In this document: positions 1 to 12,879 of the stretch, in pieces
Layout: each line of letters opens with the position of its first letter
How positions within the stretch are numbered: position 1 is the stretch's first letter
Origin: Protea cynaroides
Taxonomy: Eukaryota > Streptophyta > Magnoliopsida > Proteales > Proteaceae
Assembly (NCBI GenBank): GCA_028583415.1
Contig: CM053268.1
Span: 12,991,555 to 13,055,554 of the forward strand
Direction: 5' to 3'
DNA: 64,000 bases
Translations under genes and position numbers: made by a program
Notes under the pieces: model-generated
What the model was told of the DNA's origin: nothing
Seen by the model: only the letters and a program-made list of their open reading frames with translations
The model's database searches: none

Positions 1-1772
1 TGACTAACACAGTCCTTTCCCTATGACGGGCAAACATGGGTATCCCATCCAATTTTTGCATTTTTCTTTACAACTAAACCCAATTACAATTTTAAACAAA
101 GGGTCCTAATGTGGCGAACTGTCGCCAGTAGATTTAGGCATATTCAAAATGGTCTGGACTCACAATGAACCTCCCATATTCATGATATCAAGACAATGAC
201 AATTTTACCCCAGAGTTTAAGTTTTCAACGGCACACATCGATAAACAGACGGCTCTTTGGGTCATCACTAGAAGCAACCTATAGGAGACGCCCCACATCA
301 GAATTAAGCATAGCACCAAATAACGTTTTCCCCTCTTAGAGACGCTTAGACAGTACATATGTGTCTCGACAAGCTATTTGCCAATGCTAAAGTAGATACA
401 ACCACAACTGAGCTCAAAACTTATAAATCCATAGACAATACGATGCTGAAGGTCCAACAGGACAGATAAGAAACTGCCCACATGGGTCCACCATTGGGGA
501 GAGTTTTTGTTATTTATGTAGAATGGTCAAATCCCACTGAGGAGATACCATTTTATTGGCTAGCAAAAATGGACTTTTTGGAATTCTTGGACGCCGTTGA
601 AACAATGAACGACCGATAGAAATTCCAGTCAGATTTATTTGAATAAAATTATACACAAATAGAATGACGCGCTCACAAGAGACGGCGTCATAAACTTATT
701 TGATGATTGAATGAATGGCTTCTAATGAAGACTCATGGAAGACCGTCGGATTGATAGACGGGAGGAAGAGTCTTTTGTCGATGAGAAATCATCCTCTGAT
801 GATGACAAAGCGATGAGACCACCCCCTGTAAAGGTGGGATGTAGCGACCAAAATTGAAAATCCAGCCTAACACACGTCGTGAAGCACTGCAAACAATCAA
901 TACTCCCCATGATGCTCCGGAGGAAATTACCATACATTGATGCACAAATTATTGAACCGACTTACCTTTGAGCCTTGATAGAAAGTAAACACTCCGTGAA
1001 GCACGACAACTGACCCACTGTCCAAATGCAATGGAAAATGCCATCCCACATCTATACCTTTGTATGGCTTCTTTTTTTTTTCTTTTTCTTTTTTTTCTCT
1101 TTTTTGTCCCTTTTTTCCAGCTCTTTTCTTTTTTGAGCATTTTTTTTTAATGGATGTGGAGGCAATACATGATCACTCTTTGCTCGATCAAGTTGTAACG
1201 ATGTACCTCCAATATAAGGCCCCTGCTCTTGAAAGCCATTGTTCCACGAGGATCTTTGGGGACTGTATCTTCAACTCAAGAAGCGACAACAATTCCACAC
1301 TACAGACCGAAAAGGATGATGCTACCTCAGTCAAAATTCATCTTTTGTAAACTGATACAGCAAAGCTGCTCATTTAACCCCAATCGGTATCTTCTTTGAC
1401 TATATCCCTTTTTTTTTTTTTAGGATAACTAATTTTGCTCACTGTAGTGATCGCTATGATCCATGATGTAAGGAGGCATGTGTCTGATAATAAGAACATG
1501 AACACAACACTTGTTCTCCTTTCTGTTTTTTCTCTTCTTTTTTTCTTTTCATCATTTTTTTTTCAATGATGATATCTTTGACCTAGACCAAATCCATAAG
1601 GCATCTCATCTCATTTGTAAAACCAATCAAAACCACCAGAATAAGTTCAGGATTTCTTGACGCCCTTTGACAACACCTCATGGAGCTCTTTTAGTTCATC
1701 AAGGGTGGCATTCTGAACCTTTGAAACTTGTCAAACTATCTCTCCAAGACGGCTTTTGTGTTTTTGGATCAA

Positions 1773-1890
1773 TTATTTGCAGTTTTTCACAAACGAGCTA
1801 GACTTTCTTTTCTCAAAAGGCCAGGTGGCGTAGAAGTTCAGGTGATGGCTCATCATCCTAATCACCATCGGAGTTAGAATTGACCGAGGG
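1773..1890 (-). pseudogene. Ogre-type pol fragment (protease-RT linker), decayed
   Basis: Read on the minus strand, the short peptide NSNSDGD-stop-DDEPSPELLRHLAF can be followed across in-frame stops. The plus-strand copy at about 9891-9990 gives NSDFEDD-stop-NDESSPELLRHPAS. An acidic stretch followed by (S/P)PELLR is familiar from the linker between protease and reverse transcriptase in Tat/Ogre polyproteins. The assignment rests on that remembered motif and on conservation between two copies, not on a database search. The remainder of pol is not recognisable. Confidence 0.45.
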
Positions 1891-2219
1891 CACGGAAGTA
1901 GAAAGAATATCAAACTGGAAAAAAATGTTTCGGAAGCTATAAAGCTCAATAGTTGAAGTCCCAAGTGGGATTTTTTTTTATTAGACAGAGCAAATTGGAC
2001 TGGATTGCCTACAGACATATCAGCCTCAAGCCCAAACATGGCCGACCTATCAGATGCAACCAATAGCAAGCCGAGACAAAACAACTTATCTAAACAAACC
2101 CCAATTAAGTGCAACACCATTGGTACCAACAATGATCGACATGGGACAAAATCTCCACCTAGGCTACCACTAGTAGGACTCAACACGCCTACCTACCAAT
2201 ATGTGCCTGATGCATACCA

Positions 2220-2420
2220 AACTCAACTATACCCCAGTTTAGGTCCATAAAAGCTCATTATTGGGTTACCCACGATGCCCGTTACTCTGATCAATACCCC
2301 AGCTCGGGTTCATTAAAATTCCTCTTTTAGGTTACCCTTAATGGGGATCACTCTTCTATATCTCAGCCTGGTTCATTAAACTCATCAATTAGGTTATCCC
2401 ACTATTGAGATAGATAATAG
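2220..2420. repeat. Degenerate ~64-bp tandem repeat, about three units
   Basis: The phrase ATACCCCAG(C/T)T...GG(T)TCATTAAA...GGTTACCC recurs near 2228, 2293 and 2356, giving a period of about 64 bp. It lies in the internal region of the minus-strand Ogre-like element. Ogre/Tat elements often carry minisatellites in untranslated internal DNA. Confidence 0.6.
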
Positions 2421-2929
2421 CCACAAGGAATCCTCTATTATCACGAATAATTCTGGGAGGAAAATACAACCCCTGAGAGTTTGGGATGGTCTCTGAGTCA
2501 GGGTTCTTTGATTAATCTTGGATGGACGACACAACTGTACTCAGGAGTCTGAAATTAACTCCGCCAGACTGTACTCAACAGTTTAAAATTAACCTTGTCA
2601 ATCAAGGAAGCACAATTACCAAAGATGCCTAGCATGTTGTTGTAACTCATGATTTCCCGATGATCTAGAACTTAGGATAAGACTTCGATGGAATCTGCAA
2701 TGACCACTCTAAGAAGTATCCTTAGTTAGGATTTTCAACCAATGAAAAGAGGATATCTCTTGCCTGGGTTTCATCACATTATGAGAAAAGGTAGACACTA
2801 ACTGCTCATGATACAAACACACTTTTAGAGATTACAAGAGAGGAGGTAATCTACTCCAATGAGATTTGAAGATTTTTGCCAAACAAAAAAAAATGGAGAA
2901 GACTACTCTCTTGCTATTCTCAATCATCA

Positions 2930-3870
2930 ATTCTAGATCTACAACACTAGGCTCTAACTGATAGAGACAGAGGGCAACAACGATACATCAAGCTCTAACA
3001 ATTAGAGACAAAGAATCACAGAAAATGAAAAATTTTTGTAGAGACAAATGACTACAGAATATACAGACTCTAGCTAAGACAAAGAGTCAGAGAAATATAA
3101 GCTCCAACCTAGTAGAGACAAATAACCACAGGAAATACAGACTCTAGCTAGAAAGACATAGAGATCACATAAGATACAAGCTCTAACCTGGTAGAGACAA
3201 ATAACCACGGAAGATACAACCTCTAGCTAGAGAGACAAAGAATCACAAAAATACAAGCTCTAATCTAGTAGAGACAAATAATCAGAGAAGATACAGCCTC
3301 AAGCTAGAGAGACAAAGAATCACCAAAATACAAGCTCTAACCTAATAGAAACAAATAACCACAGAAGATACAACCTCTAGCTAAAGAGAAAGAATCACAC
3401 AAATCAATTACACCTTACCTAGTAGAGACAAAGAATGACAACAAATCAATTGCACCTTACCTAGTAGAGACAAAGAATGACAAACCTGCCAAAGCCCTGA
3501 CTAGTGGAGACAAATAATTACAGGAAATACAAACTCCACCTAGTAAGGACAAAGAATCACAAAATAAGCCCTTACTGGAGAGAAAAATTACCAAAAGCTC
3601 AAACCCTAATAAATAAAAACAACGAGTGACAAAAATGAATTAGGCTCTATCTAGTGGAGACAAAGAATGACAACAATCGGTCCTTGACTGGTAGAGACAA
3701 AAAATGATAAACATATAAGGACCCTAACTAGTGGAGACAGGAATGAAAAACCCACAAAACTAACTAGTAGAGATGAGTAATTACAAGAATACAAACTCTA
3801 CCTAGTAGAGACAAAGAATGACAAAGATGGGTCTCCATCCTGACAAAAACAAAGAATGACAGGCATACAA
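2930..3870. repeat. Long degenerate minisatellite (CTAGTAGAGACAAAGAATGACA-type units)
   Basis: For about 940 bp the sequence cycles through variants of CTCTA(A/G)C(C/T)TAGTAGAGACAAA followed by (G/T)AATCACA or GAATGACA and a short spacer. Units are roughly 35-60 bp and diverged. No ORF follows the periodicity. It is a decayed internal minisatellite of the minus-strand Ogre-like element. Confidence 0.75.
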
Positions 3871-5120
3871 GATTCCTAACATTATGCTCTTTGCCTGCAG
3901 CAGACATATAATAACTAGAATATTTCACACCTTCATGATGGATCATAATATGAATTGAAGATGATGAAACAAGCCTAGGAGGAAACAGCCTAGGGGGATG
4001 GTACCTTGCCAAATCTCTCACATATTCTCACAGGGCATGGGCAGTTGTCACTGCCCAGACATGGACGCTTTGATGGATAGGCCTCACTAGGACATTGACA
4101 TCATGTTCTAACCTAAGAATCATATCCTCAACAGTACTCGACACTAACTCTTACTCTTTCCCATAATTTTCATTTAATTTTTAAGAGCCAAGATCAATGG
4201 CTAGGTAGACTCTAAGAAAGGAGCCCTAGGCAATTTCCAAGAGACAAGGTCTCTTACCCAGACGGTGGATAATGGAGAGACACTCAGGAGATTCTATAAA
4301 AAATTAAATCTAAAACAAGATAAAATACATTGAACACACAAAGTTGAGACCATGAACAAATACACATGTACAATCATGCTGACTCAACCAAACAAAAGGT
4401 TAACTCTGTGCAAGAACTCCATTAGGTTAATCTTCACCAATTCCGGTGATTCGGATTGATTCTTTGATTGGTTTTCAGCAAGAGGATATCTGTGAAACAG
4501 ACTATATCTCTGGCTGAAACTCCAACCAAATGAACACATCAGAATCATTGGATTTGGGAGGGATTTACCGTCTGAAAGGACATGCACAGGATATCAAAGA
4601 ATTTCGATTCAATCTTGAACAAATGAGTGATGGCTTCATTAGTGACCACCCGCGTTGAGCGAGGTGAAACTGGGTAAAGACAACACTCAGGTGTTCAGGG
4701 ATGAATCAAGCATACAAGTGTCAGTAATGTGATAATGGGACACGACAAGGCTACCTTGATAAGGATAAGAATGCCTATCACCGTATACACGATGAGTCAA
4801 AGACATCCACATCCCTTTATATACCCGCATAGCCGCAGGTACAGGCCAAGGTTGTGGCTTCGCCTGGCAGGTCATCCAATATACACTGGAGCCCGTTTCA
4901 GCTAACCACGAGGTTCGTAACAATAATAACCAATATCTCGAGAACCACGATATCACTATATCATGAAATAATCAACAATGTATACAATACACCTAATCAA
5001 ACAAGGCTACAAGCAAGGGTGTTTGCTACTTCTACACCTAACTACAACCTAAAGCCCCAAGATATAAGTTTATGCATAAAGAGAAAGGGATATGGATTTA
5101 CAATCTGGAGTCTGGCATGA

Positions 5121-5139
5121 ATCCCCAGCGGAGTCGCCA
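5121..5139 (-). promoter_or_regulatory. Primer binding site, tRNA-Arg type (Ogre-like)
   Basis: One base after the LTR end, the minus strand reads TGGCGACTCCGCTGGGGAT. It is very close to the tRNA-Arg-complementary PBS that I recall for plant Ogre/Tat elements. It fixes both the 3' end of the 5141-9021 LTR and the minus orientation of the element. Confidence 0.75.
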
Positions 5140-5321
5140 CTGTGAGGACATGGGAAAAAAATCAATCTTCTTGAAATTTTCAAATTTGGATTTATCCTCG
5201 TTTTTTAAAATTGAATTTTCATATAGTTAAAGTTGTCTACCCTCATTACACTCAAACTGGGATCTGGAAAGTTCTCACTTTCAGATCCCATTCACTCATG
5301 CCAGTGGAGGGTATGAAGACT

Positions 5322-5331
5322 AGAGTCGCCA
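5322..5331 (-). other. PBS-like decamer inside the LTR
   Basis: The minus strand reads TGGCGACTCT within a block (CCTAGACCTTATCTAGG then TGGCGACTCT) that is also present near the ends of the 14288-19664 and 30007-34583 LTRs. It resembles the first ten bases of the true PBS but sits about 180 bp inside the LTR. Confidence 0.6.
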
Positions 5332-5747
5332 CCTAGATAAGGTCTAGGACCTATAAATGATGTCCCTCAATGGAGGAACACTAATGACACACGCAAATGG
5401 AACGGCTATCTTGTCTCACCAGAGGCGGGTAAGTGCCAAATTACTAGTTGGGAAGGTGTTAGGCACCCAACTCGCCCGGTTAAACCGGTCTCCCTAAATC
5501 CTATCCTTTCCTACAGTTTATGAATGCTTGGGGCTATCTAAATACATTACAAGGTAGAAGGGGGAATCCTAAGTTAATTTCTAGTTATTTGCTGACTAGG
5601 CATGGCATAAGCTGAAATTAAACAAATTAGACAAGAAAAATAATTACAAAATGAATTAAAGAATTAAAAGAATAGCTTAATCATACATCAAAAGAAAGGA
5701 AAAAAAGATATATAACATATGACCGAGGTCTGGGAAAATCCCAGGCC

Positions 5748-5791
5748 GCCTAAGTATCCCTGTGCGGCGGGAATCAGGCCAAACGTAGTTC
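5748..5791 (-). other. Recurring GAACTACG...TAGG hairpin, copy 1
   Basis: On the minus strand, GAACTACG is followed by CCTGATTCCC, a loop, GGGA and TACTTAGG. The inner stem is short (TCCC/GGGA). It is one of about ten copies across the Ogre-like LTRs. Confidence 0.6.
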
Positions 5792-5829
5792 GGGCGGGTG
5801 TGTACGTACCAAGTGTGTGCAAGAGAAGA

Positions 5830-6175
5830 GGGACGCTTCCAAAATGTTGGAACGCATCCCACGCGATGGACGCTCCCATAATTATGGAACACATCCAATG
5901 GTGAGAGATGTCCCCACAACAGTGGGACCCATCTCAGTGTTGAGGTACCCCCTATCACAAGGAAGTCCCCTCAACGAGGTAATCCCATAATATATGGAAC
6001 TTACCTAAATTTGAGTGTGTGTGTGAAAATGATGCTCCCAAAATATTGGAACACATCCGAAGGATGAGATGTTCCCACAACAGTGGAACCCATCTCGGTG
6101 TACAGGTATTCCCTTCCACAGGAAAATCCCTTCGCTGAGGTAATCCCATAATACATGGAACTTACCTCAATTTGA
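5830..6175. repeat. 160-bp tandem duplication in LTR
   Basis: GTAATCCCATAAT(A)(T/C)ATGGAACTTACCT occurs at 5979 and again at 6139. The preceding blocks (CCCACAACAGTGG(G/A)ACCCATCTC, TTGGAACNCATCC) also repeat at the same offset. About two units are present. Confidence 0.8.
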
Positions 6176-6206
6176 CCGAGCGTGGAGCGACCAAACTCCC
6201 CCACAG

Positions 6207-6259
6207 CCTACGTACCTCTCGAGACCTCTGTCTCTCGAGAATCAGGTCAAGCGTAGTTC
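6207..6259 (-). other. Recurring GAACTACG...TACGTAGG hairpin, copy 2
   Basis: The minus strand has GAACTACG, GATTC, then two copies of the self-complementary TCTCGAGA separated by a short loop, then GTACGTAGG. The stem sequence is unlike the CCTAGGG stems of other copies but remains self-complementary. Confidence 0.7.
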
Positions 6260-7139
6260 ACATGGATTGACGAGCCATGGACACGCGTGGCAACACTCAG
6301 GAAAGGCCAAATGCCTCAGCTCCCCACACACGGGGGTACACTAAATCTCACTCACATCCCACATTCGGGATGCCCAGTGGACCGTCCGGTCGGACCACCA
6401 ATCCTATGCATACATCTACCCAATTGCACATTTTCCATTAATATACATTTTTGATACAACGATTTCCCACACTCTTGGATCCAATCCTAGGGTTGGGTGG
6501 GCTCATTCTAAATGGGCCCACGAAGGACAGCTGAACTCATTGGAGTCCCCTAACCAATCACATCACGGGAAGCAAGCATCCTAGCATACATCTATCAAAA
6601 TTGGATGTCACAGACCACTTGGGGGTATGGATGATGCCTTTAAATTGAATCATACAAATGTATAAGCATATAGGCATGTGATGGAAAATAGATAAAGCAT
6701 ATGATAAAAACCAAAAATAGAAAGCAACTATATATACATGTGATGTCAGAACAGCAGGAACCATCAAACGTGTAAAACATGAAACCATAATGAGAACCAG
6801 GATGTATAAAAAAAGTATGTATTATGTACAATGAAATGACCTACATACCCTACCTGAGATAGATTGATCCTAAGAAATGGCATGAGATGAAAAGATAAAA
6901 GAAGACATGAGCACAATACTAAGCCAAACCAGAACCAACTTTGACCGGACTAAGATGAACCAAGTCTAACTCAGGTCAAGCAAAACCTAAATCATGCTAT
7001 ACCTAAACCAGGTCCATAAAGCCAAAGCAAAATGAACCAAACCAATCCACTCCCACACAAATCGGACTTGGTCATTAAAATAAACATAGTTTAACCCGAA
7101 CCAGGTTTAATCTTAATATTTAAACCACCATAAACATGA

Positions 7140-7440
7140 CCAAATTCATTTAAAATACTCAGAAAGACAATCCAACGGTTCAAATTCATTTTAAGCATCC
7201 ATGACGAAGATCCGATGGTCCAGATTCATCAAAGACATTTAAGGTGAACACCCAACGGTTCAGATCATTCAAAATGATAATCTAATGGTTCAGAATCATT
7301 TAAATCACTCCCAAAGACAATCTAGCGGTTCAAATTCATTTTAAGCATCCATGATGAAGATCCGATGGTCCAGATTCATCTAAGACATTTAAGGTGAACA
7401 TCCAACGGTTCAGATCATTCAAAATCACATCTAATGACTA
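7140..7440. repeat. 150-bp duplication built of CAACGGTTCA(G/A)AT units
   Basis: The segment around 7171-7290 is repeated around 7321-7435. Shorter AACGGTTCAGATCATTCAAAAT-type units recur inside. A related array is present in the solo LTR at 31500-31830, which supports a shared LTR ancestry. Confidence 0.75.
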
Positions 7441-7849
7441 TATTAAAATGCACATTAAAAATTTATGATCAATGGATGTACTTTAATCACATAAAAAATT
7501 CCAAATCAATGGTTAAGATCAACTAATTAAAATCCCAATTATGTGGTCATGATCAAACCTCATAAAATTCAGATCATGCGGTTGGGTCAACCACATTAAA
7601 ATTTTCATCACATGGTCGGACCGATCCAAACCGACCCTCACGTAGACCCAACCAAACTGGAACTCGTCCTAGACCAAAACAAACCAAGAACCAGCCAACC
7701 AATCACTAAATAATAATAATAATAACAAAAAATAAAATATACATGTCGAACGAGATCGCTGGCAAAGAGGGAAGCTGCTCCTTCCTTCACGGCGGCGGCC
7801 GTGTACTGGCGCCTCCACGGCGGCGGCTATGCTGTCGCCCCTTTCTTCG

Positions 7850-8580
7850 TTTTTTTTCTTGTTGGATTTCCCCCCCCCCCCTTTTTTTTTTTTTTTTTCC
7901 TTCCTGGTTTTTTTTTTTTTTTTCCTTTCTTGAGCAGCAGCAGAGCTGCTCCTTCTCTCTCTTCGAGGGCGGCGGCGGCTGCCGCTGCCGCTCCTTTCTC
8001 CTTCCTCCCTCTCTCTTTCTTCTCTCTTCTTCTTCTTCTTCTTCTCCTTCTTCTTCTTCTCCTTCTTCTCCTTCTTCTTCTCTGTTTCTGTTTTTTTTTT
8101 TTTTTTTTTTCGTTTTTCTCTCTTTGGAGCAGCAACAGAGCTGCTCCTCCTTTCTCTCTTTGACGGCGGCGGCTCTACTGCCGCTGCCTTCTTCTTCTTC
8201 TTCTTCTTATTCTTCTCCTTCTTCTTCTCCTTCTTCTTCTTCTTCTTCTTGTTCTTCTTCTTTTCTGTTTCTGTTTTTTTTTTTTTTCTCTCTTTGGAGC
8301 AGCAATAGAGCTGCTCCTCCTTTCTCTCTTCGATGGCGGCGAGAGCCGCCGCTACCTTCTTCTTCTTCTTCTTCTTCTCCTTCTCCTTATTCTTTTTCTT
8401 CTTCTTCTTTTTCTTTTTCTTCTTCTTCTTCTTCTTCTTCTTCTTCTTCTTCTTCTTCTTCTTCTTCTTCTTCTCCTTCTCCTTCTTTTTCTCCTTTTCT
8501 GATTTTCTTTTTTTTTTCTGTTTTTTTTTTTTCGTTTTCTTTTTCTCCCTTTTCGGAGCAGCTCCTTATATTCACAAAAA
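7850..8580. repeat. CTT/T-rich low-complexity tract with internal duplications
   Basis: Long runs of (CTT)n and poly-T are broken by repeated CTCTTTGGAGCAGCA(A/G)(C/T)AGAGCTGCTCC blocks near 7930, 8130 and 8300. Both strands give long open frames of Ser/Phe/Leu or Arg/Lys/Glu that follow from composition alone. The tract lies inside the minus-strand LTR, where it reads as a purine tract. Confidence 0.85.
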
Positions 8581-8879
8581 AGGGGGGGGGGGGGTTGAGG
8601 CCGGGAAACCGGCAAGATTTTGGGGGGAGGAAATCCGGGAAAAGGGGGTGAGGTGTCGACCCCCTCTTCCCTGCAACTCCATCACCGCCCTCACTCTCTC
8701 CCTTCTCCCGCTGATTTCTCTTCTTTTTTCTTTTTTTTTTTGCTTTTTTTATTTCTTCTTTTTTTTTTCTCTCTTTTTGGGTTCTGATCCCCAAAAAGGG
8801 GATCAGACGAATTTGCCACTTTTTTTTTCTCTTTGTTTTTTTTTTTGGGCTCTGATCCCCTCTTTTGGGGACCAGACAG

Positions 8880-8945
8880 ATTTTTTTATTTATATTCTTA
8901 TTATTTATATATATATATATATATATATATTATTTTTTTTTACAT
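8880..8945. repeat. (TA)n microsatellite
   Basis: An alternating TA run followed by poly-T lies near the outer end of the 5141-9021 LTR. Confidence 0.85.
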
Positions 8946-9021
8946 TATACACCCCTCTCATTGCGTATGGTACCCAATGAGAGCGGGGATCCCCACAGGG
9001 GCGAAAAACTGGGTGCTGACA

Positions 9022-9500
9022 TGAACCGGATTGACCTTGGGCCTGAATTGGGTATGGTCCAATGAGGAAAGCCCTTGAGCCCTAAGTTGGGCATGAACCA
9101 GATTTAACTTGGACCCGAATTGATTGCATTCCAGTGAGGAAAGCCATTGAATCCTAAGTTGGATATGAACCAGATTGAACTTGGACCAAAATTGAGTGTA
9201 GTATAATGAGAAAAACCATTATGCCCTAAACTGGGGCATAAACCAAATTGACCTTGGACCCAAACTGAGAGTGGTCTAATGAAGAAATCCATTGAACCCC
9301 CAAGCCGAGGCATAAACTAGTCTAATCTTGGACTTAAAATGGTATAGTGCAATGGCGATACCCCTTGCTCCCCAAGCTGGGGCATAGGCTAGAATGATTT
9401 TGAACTCAACTAGAAGCGGTCCATTGATGAATCCACTGAACCCCAAACTGGGGCATGAACCAGAGTAACCTTGAGCTTAAAAAGCAATAGTCCAGTTTGA
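9022..9500. repeat. ~74-bp degenerate tandem repeat, about six units
   Basis: Units begin (G)GGCAT(G/A)AACCAGATT(G/T)AACTTGGACC and end CCATTGAACCCCAAGCTGG. Successive starts fall near 9088, 9163 and 9235. The unit is AT-moderate and non-coding. Confidence 0.75.
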
Positions 9501-9890
9501 ATGGATCCCAAACTGAAAAAAAAGAGGGTAAGAATTGTATTGGAACCCTGAAAGGTAGGCATCTTGCACCTATTGATAGAGGGGCATGATGAGTCTTGCT
9601 GTTAGAGGTCTGAAGGAAGATTTATTCCCACAACGACTGAAGGTGGTCAACAAAGGCATTATGCCCAACTGGAGCCGCTTGGACGAACTAGTTGTTTCAA
9701 CTTTCTATTATCGGTATTCAATAGGTCATCCATGTCTGGGTCCAATATTGATATGCTTGTTGACAAGTCCAGTCCAATCTGCCCTGTAAGTAAAAGAAAA
9801 TCACCCGTTTGGGATTTCAAGCTCTGTGCCTTGTCTCTTCCATACATTTCCTCCCAGTTTCATACATCCTCCTATTCTACATGCGCAGTC

Positions 9891-9990
9891 AATTCTGACT
9901 TTGAAGATGATTGAAACGATGAGTCATCTCCTGAACTTCTACGCCACCCGGCCTCTTGAGAAAGAAAGGTCCAACCCGTCTGGGAAAGCT
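9891..9990 (+). pseudogene. Ogre-type pol fragment (protease-RT linker), decayed
   Basis: The plus-strand reading gives NSDFEDD-stop-NDESSPELLRHPAS-stop-ERKVQPVWESFK. It matches the minus-strand block at 1773-1890 in nucleotide and peptide sequence. The SPELLR motif after an acidic run is typical of the region preceding RT in Tat/Ogre pol, as far as I recall. In-frame stops show that it is dead. Confidence 0.45.
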
Positions 9991-12879
9991 TTAAATGATC
10001 AATCGGGAGACACAAGAGTACTCTCAAGAAACATGTATTGGAGAAGCTGCCATTTGTTCTACCAATGAAAAGATTCCAAGGAAAGCACTAGTTAGTAACA
10101 AATCATATCAACAGGTCAGTCAATTAGTACAAATGAGTGGAGGACAGATGTGCCACCAAAAAGATGGGAATACCAAAGTTTTTACAAAGTACATCATCTG
10201 CAAGCAAGAGATACATGATGAATGATCAATCTCAAATTCAAAGAATGAGGTCATTGGAATACCCAAAAAAAAAAAAAAAATTCAAGCCTATGTTTTACCT
10301 ACATCAATAATGGGAGGCAATCACATCAGATAGAAGGTGATGATTAACTTCTAGAGGACAATATACAGATTCACCATTCAGATAAAATTAGATCTAGATG
10401 AGCAGTCACAAATGATCATAAAGTTTACAGAAGATCAGAGTACTAACTGGGGCAAAGATGCTTTATCTGATTGGAAATGTTTGGAAGAAGAAGATTCAAA
10501 TCCAATATTGAAAGTCATGATTCAACTTGGCGTTCAAGCGAAACACTGTATTATGTGGCCTCCACATCCAAAAAAAAGAAGTAGGATGTTGAATGGCATT
10601 GGAGCTCGACAGTAAGCCAATTGTTCCTCTCACTTCAAGAGGATGGTAGTCTCAATCAAAGCCTGATAGCAAGTGCAATCGTTCTTCGAGATTCACAGCA
10701 TGTTGGACCGGACTTTTAATTTTGGCTAGTTACATCCCGCCTTTACAAGAGACGATCTCATCACTTTTTCATCATCAGAGAAAGATTTCTCATCGGCATT
10801 AGACTCTCTTTCCCGTCTATCAATCTGACGGCCTTCCAAGGAGTCTCTATCACAAGCCCTTCCTTTGATTATCAGTTTTTATGGCATTGTATCTAGTGAT
10901 CATGTCATCATTTTATTTACAAATTCATGAATCTGACTAGAACTCTCATCTGTCGTTCATTACATCCGATGGCTTCCTAAGGTTCCTATAAGCCCTTCAT
11001 TTCTCAAGCCAATATAATGGGATCTCCTCGGTAAGATAAACCCATTCTACATAAACAACCAAACACTCTCCCAATGGTAGACCCATGTGGACAGTTTCAC
11101 ATCAGTCCTTTTGGACCTTCAACATCAATACTTGTCAACAAACCTAAAGGTTTCAGGCCCAGATATGATCGTGACTGATTTAGAATCTCGATGTAGCTTG
11201 TAGAGACACGTGTTCCATCTGAACATCTCCAAGAAAGAAAAACATAATTCGGCACCATTTTTAATTTTGGTGTAGGACTGCATTTCCCTAAGGTCACTTT
11301 TAGTGATGATTCAAATTGCTGCCCACCTATCAATGCGTGTAGGTGTCAACTTAAACAGTGGGGCAAGGCTACCCATTTTTCATAAAAGTCATGCCGTTCG
11401 GATTTCCCCTAAGGGTTTTCAGACCATTGGATAGGACCATAGTTTTGGCAATATCCTCACCATATTAGGACTCTTTATTCAAACCAAGATGGGGTTTGCA
11501 AAAAAAAAAAAGGGGAATAAAAGAAACCTCAACAAGGAAAAGCAACTCAAGAAACCTCAATGGGCAACCCATAATACCTCAGTGAGGATAGGCGACCTGA
11601 TGCAACCCTAAAGCATTGCCCTCATTGGCCCTACATAGAAAAATTCAGTGGTTCATGTGGACAAGTGCCATACCCAGTCTACCCTCCATAAGGAAAGGAA
11701 CCCCTCATGCTCTCCAATGAATCATACTCAAAGGAGTTGAACAAACCATCATCTATTTACCTTTTGGGCTCCATAGCATTGCCTTTCAACATAATTCTAT
11801 CTTCAAATCCTTTTGTCAGATTAGGGAGAGAGCAAATTCTCATGGCCTAGTTACGGATGTAGTCAAATTCATCAAATCATCAGTTCCCTCATTTTTCAAG
11901 ATTCAATAAGGGTTTATCTAAGAAGTCATTTTCTGTAATCAATCTATCAATCTTCCCTTGACCTTGGAAGCGTGGTCAAATTCTTGATGCAATCCAGATT
12001 CAACTCTGTTAGGTTGCTCGTTTCCATCTATAGTAGCGGTCTGTCACAACATGCAGACATTGGGGCATAGTTATACCCTATGTAGAGGAATTGAACTTGA
12101 TCATGAGCATTACATCTAGGATCCATTGTTAGTCTGAAGTCACTAACTTTCCTCTTCAGCAGAAGCAAGTCTGTGCAAGTCAATTTTTACCAATTTCTCA
12201 GTTCTCCCAATCCTGTTGATGAAGAAAATCCAATGTGGTCGCTCACCTGTTAGGATTTGGTCATCAAATTCTCTGAAGGAACACTTCAAATCCTTTACTC
12301 CTCGTGCCTAATTTGGGGCCATGGTTCATTCATCTTTCAAAATTGGCACAACAATGTTGCAAAGCCCTGAGCTTTTCATGAGCCTAGATCAAGGGCCAAA
12401 CCCATGTCACATTTCATCGCCGCTTGGCTGTTCTACCAATTTGGTCTACCATAGTGCACAGTCAAAGAACTTAGTTGACCAGATGTCCCTCGACAGTTTA
12501 ACACTAAGGTCAGTCAATAAAATCACTTTGGTTAGAGATTGTCAAGCTCCCCTCATTCTTGTCCAAAATCCTCACTAGAATTTCGTTTAATCCAAAATCC
12601 AACAACACCAACGTTGGTTGAAGAAAATCATCACTTTTAAATTTACATGGAACCCTTCCAAGGGAGCAACCAAGTCATCCCTACCGTGCTAAAATTGAGT
12701 CAAACTTTTAGTACCAGGTCATAAATGGTAAATTTCAAATCTAGGTATCATGCCAGCAAAGTCCATGACACCATTTCCATTGATGCCATGTTTTATGCTT
12801 TCACCAACAAAGCAGGGGCAAAAAAACCTTGGAAAACTGCCAAGGAATTCACCATCATTTCAAATATGTCCAGCACTCT

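Larger units (their letters stand above)
1..5140 (-). mobile_element. Ogre-like LTR retrotransposon, 5' internal region (partial, runs off left edge)
   Basis: This stretch lies directly downstream, on the minus strand, of an LTR (5141-9021) and a tRNA-Arg-type PBS, so it is the internal region of that element. No intact gag or pol ORF is visible. Two blocks match the plus-strand element further right in inverted orientation: about 440-945 here resembles about 10650-11150, and about 1773-1890 resembles about 9890-9990. Both lie in the same order, so the two elements belong to one family. The rest is AT-rich non-coding sequence with degenerate minisatellites (2220-2420 and 2930-3870) and short pyrimidine runs near 1065-1150 and 1500-1565. 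The lack of coding capacity is observed; non-autonomy is inferred, because part of the element is outside the window. Confidence 0.7.
5141..9021 (-). mobile_element. Ogre-like 5' LTR, 3.9 kb
   Basis: On the minus strand the LTR opens TGTCAGCACCCAGTTTTTCGCC (9021 downwards) and closes CCTCACA at 5141. The TG...CA termini and the adjoining PBS define it. Its opening and closing motifs match the other Ogre-like LTRs of the window (TGTAAGCACCCCATTTTTGCC...GTCCTCACA). It holds two copies of the recurring hairpin, a 160-bp tandem duplication, a 150-bp duplication and a long CTT/T-rich tract. The base following on the plus strand (9022 on) belongs to the internal region of another Ogre-like element, into which this one is inserted. 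The matching far-side target duplication lies outside the window. Confidence 0.8.

Noticed and set aside
7743..8980. Long open frames on both strands (up to about 300 codons) rich in Ser, Phe, Leu, or Arg and Lys
   Set aside because: They follow from (CTT)n and poly-T composition inside an LTR. No domain, and all frames are open.
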